Positions 1 to 6,596 of a DNA stretch of 7,896 nt are shown here, piece after piece. Every line of letters starts with the position of its first letter. The stretch's first letter is position 1. The stretch is taken from positions 1-7,896 of the forward strand of contig JAVVRI010000132.1 in NCBI GenBank assembly GCA_036654795.1. Reading direction: 5' to 3'. The DNA is from JAVVRI01 sp036654795 (lineage in GTDB: Bacteria; Bacteroidota; Bacteroidia; Bacteroidales; Tannerellaceae). The position numbers and the translations under genes were made by a program. The notes under the pieces are model-generated. The model did no database searches. It was given only the letters and a program-made list of their open reading frames with translations, and had not been told where the DNA came from.

Positions 1-2127
1 TAGGGAATTATGATTTAATAATAAATGCAACTGATAATCTTGAGACAAGATATAAATGATATCGTTCAATACAAACATATTATACGTTGTTCGCCGATCA
101 GTAAATGTAGCCCTTTGCTTCCATGCACCTTCATCTAATTTATATTCCCAAACTACGCCATTGTTATCTATCATATAGATGCTCTTTTTATAAGCTACAG
201 CGGTAGATACCACACCTAATTTATCAGGAAGTGTTCCCGGCACAACTTCCCACGAAATTGATTTTCCGGAAGTCCTCCAAAAACCACGTTTACCTCCTAT
301 GCTTGTTTCGCCCAAACCGACATAAACCGTATTGTCGACTGTTAAAGCGATACCTTTCTGAAAGGCAACAGGAAATTCACCGACCGGCTTCCATCCAGTA
401 GTGCCCTTCAAATCATAACGCCATATTTCGTTACTTACGCCACTGCTATTGATTCCGCCAACCAAATAAACAGAATCATTTTGCACAAAACTAACAGCAT
501 CCGAACGAACATTTGTAGCCGTAAGGCTTGGCATCGCATTCCATATATTACCCGAATAGACATAAAACTGATCGCCTATTTTGCTATCCTTATTCAGACC
601 ACCCATTGCATACGCCACTCCGTCTTTAGTGCAAACAGCCATGCGCATTAAGTCTGTTTGATAGGGTTGAAACAATCTCCAAGCAGACTCTGTCGGGTTA
701 TATCCATATAATTCCTTTGTACAAGACGGTCCTAAATCTCCTCCCAACAAGAAAGCTTGATTATTCAGAACAAATCCGACAGAGCCATCACGGTTATCAC
801 CTGGGAAAGGAGTTGTATCCCTGAATATAGACGGAGTTGAAAACTTCTGCTCATTGACCTCATCGTAAACTATTCCCTTTTCATTCGTAGCAAAAGCTCG
901 TACATAATAGGTAACGCCCCCCTTCAGGTTACTGATCACACCGCTATATGAAGCAGTATCGGTAGTAAACAGAAGAAGTCCGTCTATAATTGTCGGTTTG
1001 GGCTTCGTCCCCCAACAGATACCATAAGCAGTCACCTTACTCATTCCTTCATTCAATACTCCGCCGCCCACAATGGCCAATCCGTTCAAAATGCCTGTTA
1101 CAGGAACCGTTGTAACTGTTGGTAAATCGCTCTTAGTAAAGAAAGAGGATGTCTCTTCACTGTATGATGTGCCATATTTATTAGTAGCATAAGCACGCAC
1201 AAAATACTGAGTTTGGGCTGATAGTTGCTTCAAATGTCCAATAAAATCGCCCCCCCCCTTACCACAGACAATCGTATTATTCTTAATTGTGGGTTGCTCA
1301 ATGTTGCCCCAACTCCAGCAAATGCCGCGCAGGGTAACAGAAGTATCCCCTTCAGTCGTTACGGTTGCCGGAATATCTGCATCCGTAAAGCCAATACGAA
1401 TACCTCCTTTACCTATCTTGATTCTCGGTTTTCCATCAGTTGTTGTAAATTGTTGCTCTTGTCCAAAGAAAGTACCGAATTGATTCGTTACATACGCAGC
1501 ATAATAATAGGTAGTCAGCGGCTTCAGATTTATTAATTGACACGTGAACGAATCGGTTTCCATTGTGCTAATAACAGTTGAATCCTTTGCCGTCGGATTA
1601 GGGGACAAGGACAGATAAACACCTCGCGACAACACTTCGCCTTCACCGGCAATACGGATTATTCCCCCACAGATAGCGGTAGCTGCCTTCACACCCTCCG
1701 GGCGTAATGTTTCAACCGTACCTAACCCCTTCTTTGTTGTTACGACACGTTCTTCACCCAACGTAATACCTTTTGCATTCATGGCATAAGCGCAAATATG
1801 ATAGGTAGAATCCGCTTTCAACCCTGTCAGAGTAGCTTTATAAGTCCCTTTTCCTTTGCCGGAAGCCAGCTTTTGAGCCGTTTCGACAGTCAATGGTTTA
1901 GATATCAGCTCCCAACAAAAGCCCCGATCAGTAACAGGTACTCCATTCTCGACCATCACTTCACCCGACAGGGTAATCGTTGTAGCAGTAAACGCCTCCA
2001 CAGTACCGGTTGCCACTTCCGGTTTCTTGGCATTCTTAATGTCAACAGGTATTTCAGGATCTTCCAAACATCCGGTCATCAGCCAGCAAATCATTAAGGT
2101 CGAACAGAGTGTGTATATATATTTCAT
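1..2127 (-). CDS. Surface lipoprotein with four Fn3-like repeats and a Kelch beta-propeller (C-terminus outside the window)
   Basis: The frame is open from ATG at 2127 to the left edge (709 codons, no stop), so the C-terminus is missing. The start is followed by a lipoprotein signal with lipobox LMTGC; Cys20 is the predicted lipidated residue. The next residues (LEDPE) are acidic, as in Bacteroidetes surface-export lipoproteins. Residues about 35-130, 138-229, 234-332 and 335-430 are four fibronectin type III-like repeats of the Bacteroidetes kind, with RGFCW/YGICW in the middle and YxVRAYATNxxG near the end. From about 430 onward there are five to six Kelch-type blades (for example VYLVGG, VAYAMGG, FLLGG, each followed by a Trp), predicting a beta-propeller. 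It is last in the visible operon, 12 bp after the barrel gene. Role: probably binding or sensing at the cell surface; the ligand is unknown. A run of nine Gs lies within repeat 3. Confidence 0.9.
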   Translation of the reverse strand, partial: MKYIYTLCSTLMICWLMTGCLEDPEIPVDIKNAKKPEVATGTVEAFTATTITLSGEVMVENGVPVTDRGFCWELISKPLTVETAQKLASGKGKGTYKATLTGLKADSTYHICAYAMNAKGITLGEERVVTTKKGLGTVETLRPEGVKAATAICGGIIRIAGEGEVLSRGVYLSLSPNPTAKDSTVISTMETDSFTCQLINLKPLTTYYYAAYVTNQFGTFFGQEQQFTTTDGKPRIKIGKGGIRIGFTDADIPATVTTEGDTSVTLRGICWSWGNIEQPTIKNNTIVCGKGGGDFIGHLKQLSAQTQYFVRAYATNKYGTSYSEETSSFFTKSDLPTVTTVPVTGILNGLAIVGGGVLNEGMSKVTAYGICWGTKPKPTIIDGLLLFTTDTASYSGVISNLKGGVTYYVRAFATNEKGIVYDEVNEQKFSTPSIFRDTTPFPGDNRDGSVGFVLNNQAFLLGGDLGPSCTKELYGYNPTESAWRLFQPYQTDLMRMAVCTKDGVAYAMGGLNKDSKIGDQFYVYSGNIWNAMPSLTATNVRSDAVSFVQNDSVYLVGGINSSGVSNEIWRYDLKGTTGWKPVGEFPVAFQKGIALTVDNTVYVGLGETSIGGKRGFWRTSGKSISWEVVPGTLPDKLGVVSTAVAYKKSIYMIDNNGVVWEYKLDEGAWKQRATFTDRRTTYNMFVLNDIIYILSQDYQLHLLLNHNSL
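1250..1258 (-). repeat. G9 homopolymer tract inside the lipoprotein gene
   Basis: Nine consecutive C on the plus strand (G9 in the coding strand) encode part of Lys-Gly-Gly-Gly at residues 290-293 of the Fn3/Kelch lipoprotein. The frame is intact in this sequence. A gain or loss of one base would truncate the protein inside the third Fn3-like repeat and remove the propeller. Homopolymers of this length can slip during replication; whether this one does cannot be told from one sequence. Confidence 0.8.
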
Positions 2128-2139
2128 AAATCTATTATA

Positions 2140-3084
2140 TTAAAAGAATACACCCAAACCAGCGTTCAGGTCTACATATTTAAAGCTCATTGTATTGCAA
2201 CCGGCACTAATAAAGAAACGATCAAACTTTAGCGTTACATCCAAATCGGCAGCTATTCCATCATAAGAAGCTTGTGTATTCTTACACCACTCCTCTTTAT
2301 TTTTTTTATCATCGGCAAAATTATAAGAGACATACCGCCACTGCATTTCGCGCGAACCATATCCCAAGCCAATAGAAGTATAAAGCCACGGAGTACACTT
2401 CACAACCATACCAACCGTACCAAGATAAGTATTAACTCGCTTTTCGCCGGTAAAGTTATAATACACCTTGTCGGAAACATTCAGCACCTCCTTATTATTA
2501 CATATACCTAACGCTTTATCGAAAGAAAAGTTTGTTTTAAAGCGCGCATACCAGCCAAGACGACGGGCAACACCCCCTACAGTAAGTCCATATGGCGCCT
2601 CAATAGAGAAAGCGTATCCTACAAAGAACTTCATCCGCTCACGGGGAACACTAGGTGTAGCCGAATGTGCTGCAGAATAATAAACAGGTGCAATAGGTTT
2701 ACGAAGAGTCTCCAACTTTTCAGACCAATAGGTTGCCAATTCTTCACTTTTCGGTGTACCTATACCCTCTGTATAATACATGATCAAATGACTCACCGCC
2801 GTTGTGTCGTTCTCAGTAGCCAATACATTCAGACAATTCAGACACTTGTTCATCAAACTCCGCATAGAGGAGCGCATTCTGTCGTCAGCCATCCAGATAG
2901 TAGTTAGCTGGTTGATGCTATAGGAGTCGCATTGCGATACACCTTCTTCATACCACATCTTGGCGTCACTATAGTCCTGACGCTTCATAGCGTCGTCTCC
3001 TTTTCGGTTGTACTCTGTTCGTTGCTGAGCCAGAATTGAATATGGCAAAGCTATAAACAAAATCAATAACCATAATTTCTTCAT
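2140..3084 (-). CDS. Exported protein: TPR/Sel1-like N-terminal region plus probable outer-membrane beta-barrel
   Basis: The product is 314 residues. It begins with a clear signal peptide (MKKLWLLILFIALPYSILA, likely cut before QQ at 20-21). Residues about 24-50 (YNRKGDDAMKRQDYSDAKMW) look like a tetratricopeptide helix pair, and about 95-128 (YYTEGIGTP...ATYWSEKL) resembles a Sel1-like repeat. From about 150 to the end there are alternating hydrophobic and aromatic strands separated by polar turns, ending in GLGVFF, as expected of a small outer-membrane barrel with a C-terminal Phe. The ATG at 3084 is preceded by a weak AAGAAG, 9 bp after the kinase stop, so it is almost certainly co-transcribed with the kinase. 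I recognise no named family. It may link the surface lipoprotein to the periplasmic part of the kinase; that is inference from gene order. Confidence 0.85.
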   Translation of the reverse strand: MKKLWLLILFIALPYSILAQQRTEYNRKGDDAMKRQDYSDAKMWYEEGVSQCDSYSINQLTTIWMADDRMRSSMRSLMNKCLNCLNVLATENDTTAVSHLIMYYTEGIGTPKSEELATYWSEKLETLRKPIAPVYYSAAHSATPSVPRERMKFFVGYAFSIEAPYGLTVGGVARRLGWYARFKTNFSFDKALGICNNKEVLNVSDKVYYNFTGEKRVNTYLGTVGMVVKCTPWLYTSIGLGYGSREMQWRYVSYNFADDKKNKEEWCKNTQASYDGIAADLDVTLKFDRFFISAGCNTMSFKYVDLNAGLGVFF

Positions 3085-3093
3085 ACTTCTTTT

Positions 3094-4884
3094 TTAATAA
3101 AATGTTATCCCCTTGCTGATCAACGCTCCTTCGACATTATAAATATCGAACAAATTGTCTTCACGCTCGAAAGCACGACCATTATCAGCTTTCCCAACAC
3201 TCAGGTATTTACAGGAAATGCGTTCTTCTGCATTTGCATCAATAGCCCCGTACCGACCATTCGATTTTTTACGTACTATTTTATATTTTCCAAATGTCAT
3301 CTTCTCTTCATACAATGCTTTCCGGTCGGCCAAACGTTTTTCATCCGCCTTTTCATCGCAGGAAATCAATAAGCGTACGACCTCTTCAGTCAACTTCTTG
3401 TTTTTGGCTTCCCGCAAATCTTTTTCTGCCCCAGCATAATCCGCTGCTGCCATCTTTGCTTTCCCGGATGCTAGCAGAACAGTGTAAGCCGCATCAACAA
3501 CTTTCTCGTCAGAGCCTTTCGGCTTCTCCACAATCGTATCTACAGGCTTTTGAAGCATCTGTAATTTCGCTTGAGATTGACTAACTTTGTTCTCTGTTGC
3601 AACTTTAGCAACAACAGGATCTTTTTCAACAGATATTGAATCACTGACAACAGGCTGTTCTTGTTCCTTTACCACCTCCAATTCTGTCGGAAGGGATGAG
3701 ACGGCCTGCTGCTCAGTTTTCTGCAAGTGCGATTTGTTGCTATACACAAAATAGATAACCGAACCAAGCAATGCAAATATAGTAATAAGAAAAGAGATCA
3801 GTATCCCTTTTAAGCGTTTCTTTTTTTCTTCTTGTGGTACCTCTGCGGACAGTACATTCAAAAGGGTGCAATCATCATCGTCCGACAAGATACGTGAACG
3901 AGACGCCGGTTGCAACAATGTGGTGTCTCCTCCTTTAACTTCCACTTGCTTTTGCGGAGCTTTCCCAGGTTCGGTCACCTCTGCCAAAGGTAAGTCCAAA
4001 GCGGCCAACATCTCTGATACAGACGGAAAGCGGTCTGAGGGTATAATTTGCATCGCTTTAATAATAACAGCCTCCGTTTTAGCAGAAATAGTCGGATTAA
4101 TCTCAGAAGGTTTCTGCAGGGGGCGTGCTGCGCGAAGGATCGACTCAGTAGGAATCTTCCCGGTAAGCAGATTATACATCGTTGCCCCCAAAGAATAAAT
4201 GTCGGGACATGGCGAAAAACTCTGTGTACCCTCGTTATCATATTGCTCAATGGAGGCAAATCCTTTCGAAAGAGTCAGTATGGTTGTACTAGTCTCCTGT
4301 TGCTCCACGTCATAACGCTTACTTACGCCAAAGTCGATCAGGCGAGCATTGTCGTCTTTATCTATCAGGATATTGCTGGGCTTTATGTCTAAATGCAAAA
4401 TGTTCTTTTCATGGACAAACTGTAAGGCTTCGCCGATCTGATGAATGTATTTAAGGACTTTTGCTTCCGACAAGCATCCCTCCTTCTCCATTCGGTGCTT
4501 TAACGAATAACCGGAGATATACTCCATAGCAATATAGGCCGTATTATTCTCTTCAAATACTTCCAGCACATTAACAATATGCGGATGATGCACTTCCGAC
4601 AATATTCTAGCCTCTTTGATCAGCTTTTCCTTAAATTTATTAAATAGGGCTTTTCCTGTTTCAGAATGCACCATCACGGCAAAAGAATCCGTATCCCGAT
4701 AACAATAATCTTTAAAAAAATATTCTTTCACGCATATAGCAACATCAGTATTAATGGTACCCAGCGATCCTTTAACCTCTGTAGACCAATCGCCTTTGTA
4801 TGTAATACCAAAGCCGCCCTGTCCAACAACATGCGTCAGCCGATATTTTCCATTTTGAAGAAGATGTCCGTTTGGCAAATTCAT
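3094..4884 (-). CDS. Transmembrane Ser/Thr protein kinase (Hanks type) with extracytoplasmic helical and WG-like tail
   Basis: The product is 596 residues from ATG 4884; a GTG at 4890 would add two residues, but ATG is preferred. The kinase domain (about 10-297) has the glycine loop GQGGFG (21-26), Lys53, alpha-C Glu91, catalytic HLDIKPSN (Asp166, Lys168, Asn171), DFG (184-186), CPDIYSLG and the final Arg in SDRFPS, so it should be active. HRD is replaced by HLD. The activation loop holds a Thr/Ser cluster (ETSTTILTLS). An acidic linker (about 318-345) has two candidate phospho-Thr sites, DTTLLQP and DDDCTLLN. One membrane helix lies at about 360-382, preceded by EEKKKRLK, so the C-terminus is extracytoplasmic: low-complexity stalk, TPR-like helices (about 463-520), and a degenerate WG-type repeat (RYGAIDANAEERISCKYLS) to the end. 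It follows the PP2C gene after about 40 bp. It should phosphorylate the neighbouring proteins in response to an envelope signal. Confidence 0.95.
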   Translation of the reverse strand: MNLPNGHLLQNGKYRLTHVVGQGGFGITYKGDWSTEVKGSLGTINTDVAICVKEYFFKDYCYRDTDSFAVMVHSETGKALFNKFKEKLIKEARILSEVHHPHIVNVLEVFEENNTAYIAMEYISGYSLKHRMEKEGCLSEAKVLKYIHQIGEALQFVHEKNILHLDIKPSNILIDKDDNARLIDFGVSKRYDVEQQETSTTILTLSKGFASIEQYDNEGTQSFSPCPDIYSLGATMYNLLTGKIPTESILRAARPLQKPSEINPTISAKTEAVIIKAMQIIPSDRFPSVSEMLAALDLPLAEVTEPGKAPQKQVEVKGGDTTLLQPASRSRILSDDDDCTLLNVLSAEVPQEEKKKRLKGILISFLITIFALLGSVIYFVYSNKSHLQKTEQQAVSSLPTELEVVKEQEQPVVSDSISVEKDPVVAKVATENKVSQSQAKLQMLQKPVDTIVEKPKGSDEKVVDAAYTVLLASGKAKMAAADYAGAEKDLREAKNKKLTEEVVRLLISCDEKADEKRLADRKALYEEKMTFGKYKIVRKKSNGRYGAIDANAEERISCKYLSVGKADNGRAFEREDNLFDIYNVEGALISKGITFY

Positions 4885-4910
4885 AATCACAAGCGTAATT
4901 TTTTATCTGC

Positions 4911-4918
4911 CAAAAGTA
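4911..4918 (-). promoter_or_regulatory. Candidate internal promoter (-7 box) for the kinase gene
   Basis: The minus strand reads TACTTTTG, a full match to the Bacteroidetes -7 consensus TAnnTTTG. It lies in the short gap between the PP2C stop and the kinase start, about 26 bp before the ATG. No good TTTG -33 element sits about 19 bp upstream. A chance match is possible, as this short motif is expected a few times per strand in a window this size, but little of this window is intergenic. Confidence 0.35.
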
Positions 4919-4924
4919 CACTAT

Positions 4925-5749
4925 TTATACAAAAGAATAAAGGAAAGAGATAAGAAATTGCTTAAAACCGGCAGATTCGTTCACATCTGAAACAGGAATA
5001 ACATAAAATGAAAAGTTATCGCGCGTCTTTCCGTTGCAAATATCCATTAATGCGTCCTTCGCATACTCAGCAGTATGTGTTCCTGTAAAAACAGAAGAAA
5101 GGCACAGATTGACAGCCTGCTCTAACACGCCGTCAGTACACATAAAAAAGTAATCTCCGGGTTGTATATCCTTCAAGCAAACAATATCAGCCTCCACAGA
5201 ATGATCCGTTCCTTGGATAGCACGCAGAATGACGTTACGTTGTGGGTGGGTAAGCAATTCGGCTTCAGTGATTTGACCTAGTTTAAGTAGAGAGTTTACA
5301 AGCGAATGATCTTCTGTTTGATGCAAAATAGCACCGTTACGGAAATGATAAATGCGACTATCGCCAATATGTGCCAATATCACACCAGACGTACCGACAT
5401 AAAGCATTGTGAGCGTGGTGGCCATACCCTTTGCTTCAGGATGTAGCACCACATAGCTGTCAAAACGTGCTTCAATATATCGGACTGCCTTATTAATAAA
5501 TTCATTAGTCGGTTCCCCTTCCAGAAAAGTAGAGAAATAGGTATGCAACGATTCACAAGCCAACGCACTGGCTACCTCACCTTTATCCGCCCCCCCTACG
5601 CCATCACAAACAATAAAGAGCTGTTGATCGGTAGTTACTGCTTCAGGCAATGGATAGATAGAGTCTTCATTATTCTGCCTCCCTCCTATCTCACAAATAG
5701 CACACGGTTTACCAATAGTTATAGTCATAGCATAAATGAATTTATTCAT
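4925..5749 (-). CDS. PP2C-family protein Ser/Thr phosphatase
   Basis: The product is 274 residues, the usual size of a bacterial PP2C. All metal-binding and core motifs are present: RQNNED (24-29), VCDGVGGADKGE (47-58; Asp49-Gly50), GMATTLTML (108-116), AHIGDSRIY (126-134), EDHSLV (146-151), NVILRAIQG (172-180), CTDGVLE (204-210; Asp206) and RDN (243-245; Asp244). It should therefore be a soluble, Mn/Mg-dependent phosphatase that removes phosphate from Ser/Thr and so opposes the kinase encoded next. The ATG at 5749 overlaps the stop of the ZnR-FHA gene by 8 bp, which suggests translational coupling; an alternative ATG at 5728 would drop seven residues without touching a motif. The last 13 residues (FKQFLISFLYSFV) are hydrophobic, too short for a standard membrane helix but possibly a membrane- or partner-binding tail. 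Confidence 0.95.
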   Translation of the reverse strand: MNKFIYAMTITIGKPCAICEIGGRQNNEDSIYPLPEAVTTDQQLFIVCDGVGGADKGEVASALACESLHTYFSTFLEGEPTNEFINKAVRYIEARFDSYVVLHPEAKGMATTLTMLYVGTSGVILAHIGDSRIYHFRNGAILHQTEDHSLVNSLLKLGQITEAELLTHPQRNVILRAIQGTDHSVEADIVCLKDIQPGDYFFMCTDGVLEQAVNLCLSSVFTGTHTAEYAKDALMDICNGKTRDNFSFYVIPVSDVNESAGFKQFLISFLYSFV

Positions 5750-5750
5750 T
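5735..5750. repeat. 16-bp inverted repeat at the ZnR-FHA/PP2C gene junction
   Basis: AATGAAT-TT-ATTCATT is a perfect dyad with 7-bp arms and a 2-bp centre. It covers the stop of the ZnR-FHA gene and the start codon of the PP2C gene. In RNA it would form at most a weak, AU-only hairpin around the start codon. It may help couple translation, or be a chance product of AT-rich sequence. Confidence 0.4.
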
Positions 5751-6257
5751 AAAGCGAAGAACTGTTCTACCTATAATAATTTCGTCATTATTATTCAGAA
5801 CAACCACCTCTTCGTCCCCTAAGTAATTGCTATTATATAACGTATGGTTTTTACTATTATTGTCAGATAAATAATGTTTGTATCCTCCTTTTGCATCTTT
5901 TCTGACTTCGATGCGTATATGTTCACGACTCATTGAGCGATCTTCTGTAACAACACGAATCGTTGCATCCGATGCAGCAGAATAACGACCAATCAAGGCA
6001 ACACCTTCATAAAGGGGAAAAACTTGCTCCTGAGTGTCAACATCAGGTAGCACTGTTATCTTACCGGTACTTGTTTTTAACGGCTGAACCAACATAGTTT
6101 CAGCATCATCAACAGATTGCTTCTTTTCCGAAGAAAGAGCAGACATAGGAATTGCCTGCTTACATTTTGGACATTTAAAAGAGGTAATGCCGAGGGGAAG
6201 CTTCCCCTCGTCTACCTTCAATCCTACATGGCAATATGGACACCGGACAGAAATCAT
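5742..6257 (-). CDS. Zinc ribbon-FHA domain protein (phospho-threonine reader)
   Basis: The product is 171 residues. Residues 1-35 form a zinc-ribbon of the MJ0042-like kind, CPYC (Cys6, Cys9) and CPKC (Cys29, Cys32). A linker at about 45-60 holds DDAETMLVQP, with Thr54 a candidate phosphorylation site very like one in the kinase linker. Residues about 85-170 form an FHA domain: IGR (89-91), SMSREH (108-113; the Ser-Arg-x-His phosphate-binding core), LSDNNSKNHT (130-139; the usual Asn-Gly is replaced by Asn-His) and NNDEIIIGRTVLRF at the end. There is no signal peptide or membrane helix, so it is cytoplasmic. The ATG overlaps the acidic gene's stop by 4 bp (ATGA) and its own stop overlaps the PP2C start by 8 bp. 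It probably recruits phosphorylated partners to the kinase/phosphatase pair; the zinc ribbon's partner is unknown. Confidence 0.9.
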   Translation of the reverse strand: MISVRCPYCHVGLKVDEGKLPLGITSFKCPKCKQAIPMSALSSEKKQSVDDAETMLVQPLKTSTGKITVLPDVDTQEQVFPLYEGVALIGRYSAASDATIRVVTEDRSMSREHIRIEVRKDAKGGYKHYLSDNNSKNHTLYNSNYLGDEEVVVLNNNDEIIIGRTVLRFNE

Positions 6258-6496
6258 ATCATAAATGATATATCTGATCCGTCAATATCCGTTGAATACA
6301 GATCTTGCATATCGTTATCAGACATCATCACCGTATCATCTGAAAGGGTGATAAAATCAAAACCATCTGAACCATCGTCTACAAACACGGCATCTGCCGC
6401 GAAATCGCCTCCTTCGTCCACATCAACCACAACGGCATCCGACAAAATAGCGTCGTCGCTGTCTAATGTAACGAATGTATATTCCTCTCCTCGCAT
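6254..6496 (-). CDS. Small, extremely acidic protein of unknown function
   Basis: The product is 80 residues with 20 Asp and 3 Glu but only one basic residue (Arg2) and no Lys or His, so net charge is about -22. It has no signal peptide, membrane helix or Cys. It contains an internal duplication: FVTLDSDDAILSD (8-20) and FITLSDDTVMMSD (48-60); the second copy has Thr55 where the first has Ala16. I recognise no family. It is supported as a real gene by its position just after a promoter, its ATGA overlap with the ZnR-FHA gene, and the absence of a competing gene on either strand. Asp-flanked Thr sites in an unstructured acidic chain fit a kinase substrate that binds FHA domains, or a metal- or protein-binding scaffold; both are inference. 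Confidence 0.75.
   Translation of the reverse strand: MRGEEYTFVTLDSDDAILSDAVVVDVDEGGDFAADAVFVDDGSDGFDFITLSDDTVMMSDNDMQDLYSTDIDGSDISFMI
6256..6271. repeat. 16-bp inverted repeat at the acidic gene/ZnR-FHA junction
   Basis: ATATCAT-AA-ATGATAT is a perfect dyad with 7-bp arms and a 2-bp centre. It lies over the last codons of the acidic gene and the first bases of the ZnR-FHA start codon. Its geometry is the same as the dyad at 5735-5750. The arms are AT-rich, so any RNA hairpin is weak. Confidence 0.4.
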
Positions 6497-6526
6497 AAAA
6501 TTTGACTTTTGAATGTTTTATGGAAG

Positions 6527-6534
6527 CAAAAGTA
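6527..6534 (-). promoter_or_regulatory. Promoter (-7 box) of the acidic protein/FHA/PP2C/kinase operon
   Basis: The minus strand reads TACTTTTG, a full match to the Bacteroidetes -7 box TAnnTTTG. Transcription would start near 6520, giving a leader of about 25 bases before the ATG at 6496, with no Shine-Dalgarno sequence, as is common in this phylum. No clear TTTG -33 element is seen at the usual spacing, which would suit a promoter that needs an activator. It divides the cluster into a LytTR/FHA-TM unit and the signalling operon. Confidence 0.6.
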
Positions 6535-6547
6535 GGAAAAGTAATTG

Positions 6548-6564
6548 ATTAGCATGCCTCTAAT
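6548..6564. promoter_or_regulatory. Short dyad over the expected -33 region
   Basis: ATTAG, a 7-bp spacer, then CTAAT form a small inverted repeat. It sits about 14-30 bp upstream of the -7 box at 6527-6534, where the -33 element would be. It could be an operator for a dimeric regulator; the arms are only 5 bp, so chance is possible. Confidence 0.25.
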
Positions 6565-6596
6565 ACTCCCTTATAATCACACGATTGGGTTTACTG

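Noticed and set aside
1225..2097. Plus-strand open frames of about 65-103 codons opposite the lipoprotein gene
   Set aside because: They are antisense shadows of a continuous, well-supported minus-strand coding frame with recognisable domains, and their translations show no domain.
3975..4259. Second minus-strand frame of 94 codons inside the kinase gene
   Set aside because: It overlaps the conserved kinase subdomains in another frame; its translation is low-complexity and Arg/Leu-rich.
6117..6512. Plus-strand frame of 131 codons opposite the acidic gene and the start of the ZnR-FHA gene
   Set aside because: The Ser/Thr-rich translation mirrors the Asp-rich minus strand (GAT/GAC read backwards). 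The minus strand has the promoter, the ATGA coupling and the FHA/zinc-ribbon motifs.
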